Shown: in pieces, positions 37,194 to 45,586 of the stretch
Layout of the letters: each line of letters starts with the position of its first letter
How positions within the stretch are numbered: position 1 is the stretch's first letter
Origin: Tolypothrix sp. FACHB-123
GTDB taxonomy: Bacteria > Cyanobacteriota > Cyanobacteriia > Cyanobacteriales > Nostocaceae
Length of the DNA stretch: 64,000 nt
NCBI RefSeq assembly: GCF_014697075.1
Contig: NZ_JACJRE010000016.1
Coordinates: 62,001 to 126,000 of the forward strand
Reading direction: 5' to 3'
Translations under genes and position numbers: made by a program
Notes under the pieces: generated by a model
The model's input: the letters and a program-made list of their open reading frames with translations, nothing else
Told to the model about the DNA's origin: nothing
Databases searched by the model: none

Positions 37194-37832
37194 ATGACCA
37201 GAAGCCGAGAACCATTAATTAGTTTGGCACTGTATCACGCTTTTAAGTGGTCAGTAGTCAGCCCTATGCTACATACTTACTTTCGTGTCCGGATTGAGGG
37301 TGCGGAAAATGTGCCGCAATCTGGGCCTTTAGTGGTGATAAGTAATCATGCTAGCTACTTTGACCCGCCAATAGTTTCTAACTGCGTACTGCGTCCTGTA
37401 GCGTACATGTCCAAGGAAGAGTTATTTAAAGTACCTGTTTTGGCGCAAGTAATTAAATTATATGGTGCTTACCCAGTAAGCCGGGGTGCAGCCGATCGCA
37501 CTGCTATTCGTTCGGCTTTAGAATGTATTGATAATGGTTGGGCTGTAGGTGTTTTCTTGGAGGGTACTCGTACCCCAGATGGTCGAATTACAGACCCCAA
37601 AAGAGGTGCAGCTTTATTAGCCGCCAAAGCGAAAGCACCTATATTACCAGTTAGTTTATGGGGTACGGAGAAGATTTTACAAAAAGGCTCGTCAATACCC
37701 CAAGCAGTACCCATTACAGTGAGAATTGGTCAAGTGATTGATGCGCCTACTTCGACAAATAAGGAGGAATTACAAGCGCTGACGCAAAAATGCGCCGATG
37801 TAATTAACCAGATGCATGATTTAGGAAGATGA
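37194..37832 (+). CDS. plsC: 1-acyl-sn-glycerol-3-phosphate acyltransferase
   Basis: A 212-aa acyltransferase completing phosphatidic acid synthesis. The HX4D motif is NHASYFD (H52, D57); the FLEGTRTPDG motif near residue 122 binds the glycerol phosphate. Short form without N-terminal extension. It ends the lipid cluster. The ATG at 37194 follows a heptamer array directly, so translation initiation context is unusual. Confidence 0.95.
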   Translation: MTRSREPLISLALYHAFKWSVVSPMLHTYFRVRIEGAENVPQSGPLVVISNHASYFDPPIVSNCVLRPVAYMSKEELFKVPVLAQVIKLYGAYPVSRGAADRTAIRSALECIDNGWAVGVFLEGTRTPDGRITDPKRGAALLAAKAKAPILPVSLWGTEKILQKGSSIPQAVPITVRIGQVIDAPTSTNKEELQALTQKCADVINQMHDLGR

Positions 37833-37922
37833 GTCCAAAAACCCAAAAAATCTGCTCAAAGGAGGTAGCGATCGCTCTAAGGTTTCTGTAGGTTTAAAAA
37901 CAATGCCTTTTTTGAATTCCTT

Positions 37923-38960
37923 ATGAGCGCCTTTGAAGCTAAGACTTTTTGGGAACGATTACATAATTTAGCGTTAGTCCGCTTTTTGCTGTTAGTAGCT
38001 TCTGGTTGGGCAAGTATCCTACTTTTAGAATACTTTCAAGGGGTGATTGTAATTTTTACATTCGCCGCTATTTTAGCTTTTTTACTTAGCTATCCTGTGC
38101 AATGGCTGCGGCGTTTTTTACCCCACGGTATCGCTGTTTTTTTGGTTTTCCTCCTTAGCATTGTAATTATTGGGGGAATAGCAATTACTTTAGGTTTAGC
38201 TGTTTTATCTCAAGGTCAACAGTTAATAGATAGTATCACTACTTTTTTAAATTCATTAGCACCTTTCATAGAGCGATTTGAAACCTTTTTACGCAGCCGC
38301 AACTTGCAAATAGATTTAGACTTTATTCAAGAGCAATTACGCAATCAAGCTGTGAATACTTTAGTGAATAGTCTAGCTATCCTACAACAATTTCTCACTA
38401 ATTTCGTCAGTTTTATATTAATTGCTGTGATTGCTTTTTTTATGCTTTTAGATGGCGAGAAAATTTGGCAATTAATATTAAAAATAGTTCCTAGGCAAAG
38501 ACGAAGTAGGTTTAATAAAGTTATTCAACGCAGTTTCTTAGGTTTCTTTCGCGGTCAGTTGATATTAACTTTATTTTTAACAAGTTCTACGTTACTGGTA
38601 TTTTTACTATTAAATGTACCTTTTGCCTTACTGTTATCAGTAATTGTGGGTTTATTAGATGTTATTCCTGGTATAGGCGCAACATTAGGCGTTAGTACTA
38701 TCACCTTAATTGTATTATCTCAAAATGTTTGGCTAGCTATAAAAGTATTTGTTGCTTGCATTATCCTTCAGCAAATTCAAGATAACTTAATTGCGCCGCG
38801 GATTATGCAAGGTGCGCTGAATCTAAACCCAATAGTAGTATTTTTTGCTTTGCTAGTAGGTGCAAGAGTTGCAGGATTGCTAGGTGTTTTTATTTCTATC
38901 CCTATAGCTGGCGTCATTGTCTCTTTGTTTGAAATTGAGGAAATGCAATCAGAGGGTTAA
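37923..38960 (+). CDS. AI-2E family transporter (PerM-like)
   Basis: A 345-aa polytopic membrane protein of the AI-2E/PerM family. About eight hydrophobic helices are seen, with a soluble segment between residues 95 and 155 and conserved patterns DGEKIWQLILKIVP, VIVGLLDVIPGIGATLG and LQQIQDNLIAPRIMQ. Family members export small molecules or ions, among them AI-2 and Na+/H+; the substrate is not predictable. The gene follows plsC by 90 bp. Confidence 0.93.
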   Translation: MSAFEAKTFWERLHNLALVRFLLLVASGWASILLLEYFQGVIVIFTFAAILAFLLSYPVQWLRRFLPHGIAVFLVFLLSIVIIGGIAITLGLAVLSQGQQLIDSITTFLNSLAPFIERFETFLRSRNLQIDLDFIQEQLRNQAVNTLVNSLAILQQFLTNFVSFILIAVIAFFMLLDGEKIWQLILKIVPRQRRSRFNKVIQRSFLGFFRGQLILTLFLTSSTLLVFLLLNVPFALLLSVIVGLLDVIPGIGATLGVSTITLIVLSQNVWLAIKVFVACIILQQIQDNLIAPRIMQGALNLNPIVVFFALLVGARVAGLLGVFISIPIAGVIVSLFEIEEMQSEG

Positions 38961-39032
38961 TCATTTGTCATTTGTTTTTGGTGTTTACAAAAATGTACAA
39001 TTAAATTGAGGCTGATAAAAAGATGAGGATTT

Positions 39033-39329
39033 ATGCCAGACTTAAGAGTAGATTTGAGAGAGAATTTAGATGAAGCGGAATGGGAATGGCTAATTCCTCA
39101 TGTCAAAAGAGATGCAGTAATTGTAGTAACGCAGGGACTAGACTTGTTAGATGTGGGAGTTGCGATCGCAAGTGATAATATTCCCCAAGTACAAATATGG
39201 ATTGATGAGCAATTAATTACTAAACCTTCAACAGAACAGTTAGGAGAATGGAATAGTAATCCCCAAAAACGGTTTCAAACGTTGATTATTCAGCCATACG
39301 TAATAGTACAGGAAATGGTAAATACTTAA
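39033..39329 (+). CDS. DUF2288 family protein
   Basis: A 98-aa soluble protein matching DUF2288: it starts near LRENLDEAEWEWLIPHV, continues with RDAVIVVTQGLDLLDVGVAIA in two steps and ends with RFQTLIIQPYVIVQE. Function is unknown. It lies 72 bp after the AI-2E gene on the same strand and is followed by a repeat-rich convergent region. Confidence 0.9.
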   Translation: MPDLRVDLRENLDEAEWEWLIPHVKRDAVIVVTQGLDLLDVGVAIASDNIPQVQIWIDEQLITKPSTEQLGEWNSNPQKRFQTLIIQPYVIVQEMVNT

Positions 39330-39671
39330 CCTCAAAATTCGCTTACTCTCTGCGCCTCTGCGTGAGAAAAAAACCATCCCACCAATAAACAAAGCCAAAA
39401 TTAATTGTAGTGGATCGACACGCCTAAAGTTGTGCATTAAGAATAAAGCAGAAAGTATTGATTTATCTCACTTTTCACAAAAATCTATTGCATCATTTTA
39501 GCTGTGTCGATCCAGTAGGGTGTGTTATGCCGCAGGCTAACGCACCTGAATTTTTATATACCTTATCAATGCAAATATAAATTTAACGTCATAAATATAT
39601 TTACACGGTGCGTTACGCTGAAGCGATAACGCACCCTACAATTTAGAGTTAATTTTAAAAATAATTTCTCG
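39330..39671. other. Repeat-packed convergent spacer
   Basis: A 342-bp stretch between DUF2288 and menF (convergent). It holds a MITE-like element at 39411-39514, a palindromic repeat at 39515-39546 (GTAGGGTGTGTTATGCC followed by GCAGGCTAACGCACC), and a related palindrome at 39609-39642. No gene seen. Confidence 0.7.
39411..39514. mobile_element. MITE-like element with TIRs and GTAG duplication
   Basis: The ends TGGATCGACAC (39411-39421) and GTGTCGATCCA (39504-39514) are perfect 11-bp inverted repeats, and similarity continues inward (CTAAA and TGCA blocks). The element is bounded by GTAG at 39407-39410 and 39515-39518. It has no coding capacity. Removing it with one GTAG restores an intact copy of the ATTGTAGGGTGTGTTATGCC palindrome seen elsewhere. 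Confidence 0.65.
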
Positions 39672-41087
39672 CTAAACTAAAGCTTTTAATAAAGCCTGAA
39701 GTTTTAATTGCACTTCTGCAAATTCTTTTTCTGGATCGGAACCGGCGACGATACCAGCACCAGCATACAACCTAGCGCGATCGCCATCTATTAGGGCTGA
39801 ACGAATCCCCACAATAAACTCGCAGTTACCGTGAGAGTCTACCCAGCCTAAAGGCGCAGCATATAAACCTCTCTCAAAGTTTTCGTAACGGCGGATTTCT
39901 GCACAAGCAATATCCCTCGCTGCGCCAGCTACAGCCGGTGTAGGATGCAATTGTCCGACAATCTTGAGAGGATGGACGTTAGGCGGAACTATGGCGCTAA
40001 TGGGTGTCCATAAATGTTGAATGTTGGTTAACTGTCGTAAACGTGGCGGTAATACCTGTGGTAATAAGCCGATGTGCGAGAGGCGCTGAGTAATATAATC
40101 AATAACTAGCGAATGTTCGTGTTTTTCTTTTTCGCTATTAATTAAACTATTGGCGTTTGCTGCATCTTCCGCAGGTGTTTTACCTCTGGGTGCGGAACCA
40201 GCTAAAGCATCAGTGATTAACTGTTGTTGATAAATACTAATTAAACGTTCTGGACTAGCTCCAATAAAGTTTTGCCCTTTACCATTACTTGTGGAAAATA
40301 TATAGCAATTAGGATGGATTTGTCGGAGATTATTTAAAGACTTAAATAAGTTAAAATGATGACTAGCTTTTACATCCAAGGCATCTGCTAAGACAACTTT
40401 AGTTAAATGTTTGGCATGAATTTTATCTAAAGCAGATGAGACAGAATTTTTAAAATGGGCAGCGTTAGTAACAGAGGTTCTTTGATAATTGCTGGGAAAA
40501 TTATCAATTTTAGGAGAATGGTATTTTAAAGAATTGATAGTATCAATTTTATTAAATAAGGTTTGGATTAATTTAGAAATATTAACGCTGGCATTCATCA
40601 CTGAATTCATTACCAACATGCAGGATTGATTTTTGACAGAAATTTGCCAACGTGGGAGAAAAATGGTTGCGGATGGAAAGGGATAATCTATTTGAAAATT
40701 TTGATGAAAAAAGCTGAAGTAACAAAAAAAATGCGGGCCTGAAAAAGGTTTGTTATTATTTCCAAAGCTAATAATATTTTTGAGAGAATTTTTGATAAAA
40801 TATTCGGCTTTACTGAAGCGATCACTGCCATCAATATGTAACTCAGCTACAGAATCAATCGCGGCGATCGCTTCTCCTTTACCCTTATTTTCAAAATAGA
40901 AATTTATCTCATTAACTTGAGAAATTGTATCTAAGATCACTAAAGGATCAACCAAGTCAATTTCTAGAGAGATACTGACGATTTGCATACTATTATTTTT
41001 GAGGCAATTTTGCTGCACTGCTTCCAGAAATTGGTAGAGGCCTTTGCGATCTACAAAGAGGTTGTGACGACATGGTGAAACTGTCAT
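39672..41087 (-). CDS. menF: Isochorismate synthase
   Basis: A 471-aa chorismate-utilising enzyme converting chorismate to isochorismate, the first step to phylloquinone, the photosystem I cofactor. The C-terminal ~250 residues carry the family core: KVVLADALDV, GASPERLIS, ALAGSAPRGKTPAEDA in order, then QLHPTPAVAGAA and GIVAGSDPEKEFAEV. The N-terminal half is variable. Minus strand, divergent from menA with 286 bp between them. Confidence 0.93.
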   Translation of the reverse strand: MTVSPCRHNLFVDRKGLYQFLEAVQQNCLKNNSMQIVSISLEIDLVDPLVILDTISQVNEINFYFENKGKGEAIAAIDSVAELHIDGSDRFSKAEYFIKNSLKNIISFGNNNKPFSGPHFFCYFSFFHQNFQIDYPFPSATIFLPRWQISVKNQSCMLVMNSVMNASVNISKLIQTLFNKIDTINSLKYHSPKIDNFPSNYQRTSVTNAAHFKNSVSSALDKIHAKHLTKVVLADALDVKASHHFNLFKSLNNLRQIHPNCYIFSTSNGKGQNFIGASPERLISIYQQQLITDALAGSAPRGKTPAEDAANANSLINSEKEKHEHSLVIDYITQRLSHIGLLPQVLPPRLRQLTNIQHLWTPISAIVPPNVHPLKIVGQLHPTPAVAGAARDIACAEIRRYENFERGLYAAPLGWVDSHGNCEFIVGIRSALIDGDRARLYAGAGIVAGSDPEKEFAEVQLKLQALLKALV

Positions 41088-41373
41088 GGATCTAGTAATA
41101 GTAAATTTTTTTTAAGTTATCTTCCTAAAGTGCAATTAAACATGGTCGTATTCTTACAGGTAACATATTAAGTCGCCATTTCACCAGAGTATGGTTTGCC
41201 TTGTTTTTGGTGTTGCAAGACCACAACAAGCCATACTCAGTTTTATGCTGCAATTTGAGAATGTGCTGTGAGTAAAAACAAAAATTTTTTACAAATGACC
41301 AATATTTGGTGTCACGCAAAATAATAAAATCTAAAGATGTGTAAGGTTATGGCAATTTAGTTAACCACGGCTG

Positions 41374-42270
41374 ATGACTACAAAGCAGATTTTATATCCC
41401 AAAGGCAAGTTATGGATGGCAGCGATTAAACCGCCAATGTATAGTGTTGCCATTATGCCTATTTGGGTAGGAACAACCGTAGCATTTGCAGAAACAAAAA
41501 TTTTTAATGGAGCAATATTTTCTACTTTTATTGCAGCAGCGATTTTAATTTTAGCCTGGGAAAATATCAGTAATGATGTTTTTGATTCGGAAACGGGTAT
41601 AGATAAAAATAAACACCATTCATTGGTAAATTTAACTGGCAAAAAGTTAGCAGTATTTTGGTTAGGAAATCTTTGCTTATTTTTAGGGTTGCTGGGCATA
41701 CTAGCGATCGCAACTTGGCAACAAGACCTAACTGTTATTTGGTTAATTCTGCTTTGCTGTGGTTTGGGCTATATGTACCAAGGCCCTCCCTTTCGTTTAG
41801 GATACCAGGGTTTAGGTGAAATTCTCTGTTTTTTTGCCTTTGGGCCGTTGGCGGTGGGCGCAGCCTACTACAGCCAAACCCAAACTTGGTCAACAACCAG
41901 CTTACTAGCTTCGGTGATAGTTGGCATTGTTACTAGTTTAATTTTGTTTTGCTCCCACTTTCACCAAGTTGACGATGACATAGCCGCCGGAAAGCGATCG
42001 CCTATTGTCCGCTTGGGAACTGATAACGGTTCGCAACTCCTCACCTGGTTTACCGCTAGTATTTACCCTCTGAGCTTGATTTTGGTGTTGTGGGGAGTTT
42101 TTCCTGTCTGGACGTTGTTAAGTTGGCTCAGTTTACCCTCAGCCTTTAAGTTATGTCGCCATGTACAGCAAAATCACAACCAACCAGATAAGGTAAGCAA
42201 TTCTAAATTTATCGCCGTCGCCGTCCATTTTTGGAGTTGTTTGCTGTTAGGCGTCGGGTTTGTGCTTTAA
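41374..42270 (+). CDS. menA: DHNA phytyltransferase
   Basis: A 298-aa membrane prenyltransferase of the UbiA family that attaches the phytyl chain to 1,4-dihydroxy-2-naphthoate. The first aspartate-rich motif is NDVFDSETGIDKNKHHS (residues about 68-84) and the second is HQVDDDIAAGKRSP near residue 200. About eight hydrophobic helices. First gene of menA-menC-menE, with an 83-bp spacer to menC. Confidence 0.94.
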   Translation: MTTKQILYPKGKLWMAAIKPPMYSVAIMPIWVGTTVAFAETKIFNGAIFSTFIAAAILILAWENISNDVFDSETGIDKNKHHSLVNLTGKKLAVFWLGNLCLFLGLLGILAIATWQQDLTVIWLILLCCGLGYMYQGPPFRLGYQGLGEILCFFAFGPLAVGAAYYSQTQTWSTTSLLASVIVGIVTSLILFCSHFHQVDDDIAAGKRSPIVRLGTDNGSQLLTWFTASIYPLSLILVLWGVFPVWTLLSWLSLPSAFKLCRHVQQNHNQPDKVSNSKFIAVAVHFWSCLLLGVGFVL

Positions 42271-42353
42271 ATGGGCATGGGGCATGGGATGAGGCAGATG
42301 AACAGATGCGACGATGCAGAAAAATAACAACTGACAACTGAACTATTGACAAT

Positions 42354-43331
42354 GTGATTTACAAATTTGAATTTCGGCTGATCGCGCGGAAGTTTTTGCG
42401 ATCGCTAATTACGAGTCATGGTAACTGGGATATCCGCGAAAGCATTATCATTCGGCTGATTGATGATGTAGGTAGGGTAGGATTTGGTGAAATTGCGCCT
42501 CTTAGCTGGTTTGGTTCGGAAACTCTTGCACAAGCCTTAGATTTTTGTTACCAACTACCCCAAGAAATTACAGCCAAGGCGATATTCACCATTCCCGACG
42601 ATTTACCCGCCTGTCAATTTGGTTTTGAGTCAGCATTGGCGGAATTGGAGACAAGGGAGACAGGGGAGAATAATCAATGCCCAATGCCCAATGCCCAATG
42701 CCCCATGCCCCATTACAGCGCCCTACTTCCCGCTAAAGAGGCGGCGTTAAACGCATGGCAGAATCTTTGGAAGGAAGGATATCGCACGTTTAAATGGAAA
42801 ATTGGTGTTGATGCGATCGCGCAAGAATTGGCAATTTTTGATTTACTGATTCGCAGCTTACCAGATACCGCAAAACTACGATTAGATGCGAATGGTGGGT
42901 TAAGTTATTCAGAAGCTCAGTTATGGCTGGAAAATTGCGATGAATTTAGCGAAAAAATCGAATTTATCGAACAACCGCTAGCTGTGACGGAATTTGCGAG
43001 GATGTTGCAACTGAGTCAAATGTATAAAACTGCGATCGCTTTAGATGAATCTGTCGCCACCATCGCCCAGCTTAACGCCGCATATCAGCAAGGTTGGCGA
43101 GGGATTTTTGTGATTAAACCTGCGATCGCGGGTTCACCATCCAAATTAAGGCAGTTTTGCAAACAGCATAACATTGATGCGGTGTTTTCATCAGTATTTG
43201 AAACTGTGATCGGTAGAAAAGCCGCACTCCAGCTAGCAGCAGAATTATCTCACCATAACCGGGCAGTGGGTTTTGGTACTAACCACTGGTTTGAACAACA
43301 GGAAGATACTTGGCTTGAAAGTCTATGGTAA
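42354..43331 (+). CDS. menC: o-Succinylbenzoate synthase
   Basis: A 325-aa enolase-superfamily enzyme dehydrating SHCHC to o-succinylbenzoate. The catalytic pattern is present: KWKIG, LRLDANGG, FIEQPLA, IALDESVA and FVIKPAI, in order. Residues 108-121 (QCPMPNA QCPMPHY) are a translated 7-bp tandem repeat sitting in a surface region before AALNAW, where other MenC proteins are shorter; the frame is kept. Start is GTG at 42354. The last bases overlap menE by 7 bp, so the two are coupled. Confidence 0.93.
   Translation: MIYKFEFRLIARKFLRSLITSHGNWDIRESIIIRLIDDVGRVGFGEIAPLSWFGSETLAQALDFCYQLPQEITAKAIFTIPDDLPACQFGFESALAELETRETGENNQCPMPNAQCPMPHYSALLPAKEAALNAWQNLWKEGYRTFKWKIGVDAIAQELAIFDLLIRSLPDTAKLRLDANGGLSYSEAQLWLENCDEFSEKIEFIEQPLAVTEFARMLQLSQMYKTAIALDESVATIAQLNAAYQQGWRGIFVIKPAIAGSPSKLRQFCKQHNIDAVFSSVFETVIGRKAALQLAAELSHHNRAVGFGTNHWFEQQEDTWLESLW
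42675..42712. repeat. STRR array inside menC
   Basis: Five TGCCCAA/TGCCCCA heptamers identical to the intergenic arrays but located inside the menC coding frame; three units make seven codons. Confidence 0.95.
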
Positions 43332-44722
43332 ACCCTTTAAACGATTTGAGAAATTTAAGCTCGCGCAATTGGCTAATTGGTGGCGATAGTTTGCAATTAC
43401 AGCAATTAGCTGAAGAATTTTATTTAGAAATTATCGATTTTTGTGCATCAGGTACAACACCAAAAATCATTTTAGCCGAACGCCAACCAGAGAGATTTTT
43501 AGCAGGTTTTATCGCAGCTTGTAGCGCTAATTGTCCTGTATTTCTCTGTAACCCTGATTGGGGAACGCAAGAATGGGAACAAGTTTTTGATATAGTTCAA
43601 CCTGATATTATTTGGGGAATTGAAGCGATAACTATATCCAAAAAAAATTATTATCGTCAATCTAAAATTCAAAATCTAAAATCTAAAATCCCAAATTGGA
43701 TTATGATTCCCACCGGTGGCTCATCAGGAAAGATTAAGTTCGCCATTCATACTTGGGATACTCTCATCGCTTCTGTTCAAGGATTTAGACAGTATTTTAA
43801 TTTAAATTATATTAACTCTTTTTGTGTATTACCGCTTTATCATGTTAGTGGTTTAATGCAGTTTATGCGCTCTTTTACTATTGGCGGTAGACTATCTATT
43901 TTACCATTTAAATCATTAGAATCAGGTCAAATATATAATATTGATATATCAGATTTTTTCCTATCTTTAGTTCCAACCCAATTACAGCGACTACTACAAA
44001 ACCCTAATTTAACTAATTGGCTATCGCAATTTCAAACCGTAATGTTAGGCGGTGCGCCTGCGTGGGATGAATTATTAGAAAAAGCTCGATTTCATCATAT
44101 TAGATTAGCACCAACCTATGGGATGACAGAAACCGCCTCACAAATTGCTACCCTGAAACCCGATGATTTTCTTGGTGGTAAAGTTAATTCTGGTCAGATT
44201 CTGCCTCATGCTCAAGTAATAATTCGTAACCAAAAGGGCGAAATTTTAGATAATAATCAACCAGGTAATATCATCATTCAAGCTCAATCTTTAGCCCTTG
44301 GTTACTATCCAAATCTCTGGGATAATCGGCAGAATTTCTCAGTAGATGATGTTGGATTTTTAGATGAACAAGGTTATTTAAATATTATCGGGCGGAATAG
44401 TGACAAAATAATTAGCGGTGGTGAAAATATTTATCCCTGCGAAGTTGAATCAATTATCAGAACTACCCAAATGGTTCATGATATTTGTGTAATTGGTGTA
44501 CCAGATAATCATTGGGGACAAGCTTTAACAGCAATTTATGTACCCAAAGAAGCTTATACTGCATTACACATTAAAACAGCGATTCAAGATAAGCTGTGTA
44601 AATTTAAGATACCAAAACACTGGATTTCTGTACCCGAATTACCTCGCAATTCTCAAGGTAAAATTAACCGCCAGCAACTACATCAAATAGCAAGTAACGC
44701 ACAAAGTAGCGTTAAAATTTAA
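43325..44722 (+). CDS. menE: o-Succinylbenzoate-CoA ligase
   Basis: A 465-aa acyl-adenylating enzyme activating o-succinylbenzoate with CoA. The P-loop-like motif is PTGGSSGKIKFAIHT (about residues 129-143), with APTYGMTETASQ and the hinge region NIIGRNSDKIISGGENIYP. Residues 112-125 (QSKIQNLKSKIPNW) come from a heptamer repeat of the AAATCTA type placed just before the P-loop. The ATG lies inside the menC end (ATGGTAA), so translation is coupled. Confidence 0.94.
   Translation: MVNPLNDLRNLSSRNWLIGGDSLQLQQLAEEFYLEIIDFCASGTTPKIILAERQPERFLAGFIAACSANCPVFLCNPDWGTQEWEQVFDIVQPDIIWGIEAITISKKNYYRQSKIQNLKSKIPNWIMIPTGGSSGKIKFAIHTWDTLIASVQGFRQYFNLNYINSFCVLPLYHVSGLMQFMRSFTIGGRLSILPFKSLESGQIYNIDISDFFLSLVPTQLQRLLQNPNLTNWLSQFQTVMLGGAPAWDELLEKARFHHIRLAPTYGMTETASQIATLKPDDFLGGKVNSGQILPHAQVIIRNQKGEILDNNQPGNIIIQAQSLALGYYPNLWDNRQNFSVDDVGFLDEQGYLNIIGRNSDKIISGGENIYPCEVESIIRTTQMVHDICVIGVPDNHWGQALTAIYVPKEAYTALHIKTAIQDKLCKFKIPKHWISVPELPRNSQGKINRQQLHQIASNAQSSVKI
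43658..43699. repeat. STRR array inside menE
   Basis: Tandem TCTAAAA/TTCAAAA heptamers in the menE coding frame; the same units occur in the intergenic composite repeats. Confidence 0.85.
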
Positions 44723-45028
44723 AGGTGCGTTAGCCTCCGGCATAACACACCCTACAAATTAAAAGTTACACTACTATAACAATCATAAATCATTTTTGAA
44801 ATTTACCAATTCTCAGTTTTTTCTCTTATCCTTGGCGTACTTGGCGTCTTGGCGGTTCATTAAAAAAATATTCTCACAACTCAGCTGCGTAGGTTGGGTT
44901 GAACGAAGTGAAACCCAACAAACCCCTGGAAATGTTGGGTTTCGTTCCTCAACCCAACCTACAATTATCTTTAACTAAACCGTATTGTAATACGCCCTAC
45001 AAAATAATTACGAATTACGAATTACGAA
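44723..45028. other. Convergent spacer of palindromic repeats
   Basis: A 306-bp gap between menE and the thioesterase gene. It contains the palindrome GGTGCGTTAGCCTCC...CCCTAC (44724-44755), two GGTTGGGTT...AACCCAAC hairpins (44892-44919 and 44934-44958), and ATTACGA heptamers (45006-45033). A 60-codon plus-strand frame inside is a repeat translation. Confidence 0.7.
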
Positions 45029-45475
45029 TTACATCGTTTCTCTAGCCTTTCTTCTCTCTGCTTCCTCTGTGTCTCTGCGGTTCATTTCCAACCAATTAAT
45101 TATTTCACCAGGCAATTCTTGCTTACTTCTACTACTCACATCAATACAAACATGCCGAGTAATTGCCTTAGCTACTAACACATCAGCCAAAGAAATTTCA
45201 TAAGCAATTTCAAACTTTTCTCCACCTAATTTTTGCGGCATTAAATTAACTAACAATTTATCGCCACAAAATATAGGACGCAAAAAATCCACATTAGCAT
45301 GAACAATGGGAAAAGCCACGGCAGGGTTGCTAAAAAAAGCTTTTAAATCAATACCTGCTGCTTCTAGAGATTCTTCGTAAGCTTCATGACAAATCCCTAA
45401 AATATTCGCAAAATACACTACTCCAGCAGCATCGGTATCTTGGAAGCGAACGCTACGCTTATAAGTGAAGGGCAT
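45029..45475 (-). CDS. DHNA-CoA thioesterase, hotdog fold
   Basis: A 148-aa 4-hydroxybenzoyl-CoA thioesterase-family enzyme. The motif [17 protein letters not shown] near the N-terminus carries the catalytic aspartate and matches cyanobacterial 1,4-dihydroxy-2-naphthoyl-CoA hydrolases, the step between MenB and MenA; its position beside menACE supports this. The C-terminal ~18 residues ([18 protein letters not shown]) are encoded by a common intergenic repeat read in frame. I use the ATG at 45475, where the family begins; an ATG nine codons upstream (45502) is possible. Confidence 0.88.
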   Translation of the reverse strand: MPFTYKRSVRFQDTDAAGVVYFANILGICHEAYEESLEAAGIDLKAFFSNPAVAFPIVHANVDFLRPIFCGDKLLVNLMPQKLGGEKFEIAYEISLADVLVAKAITRHVCIDVSSRSKQELPGEIINWLEMNRRDTEEAERRKARETM

Positions 45476-45586
45476 ATTTATTGATGCAAAAATTTCATGC
45501 ATAAAAATAGCAGGCGATCGCCTGCTTTAAATCATATTACCGTAACTGCGTATTTTGTAGGCTTGGTAATAGTCCAAACACAACAA

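Noticed and set aside
44796-44978. 60-codon plus-strand frame after menE
   Set aside because: Composed of palindromic repeats (GGTTGGGTT hairpins) read in frame.
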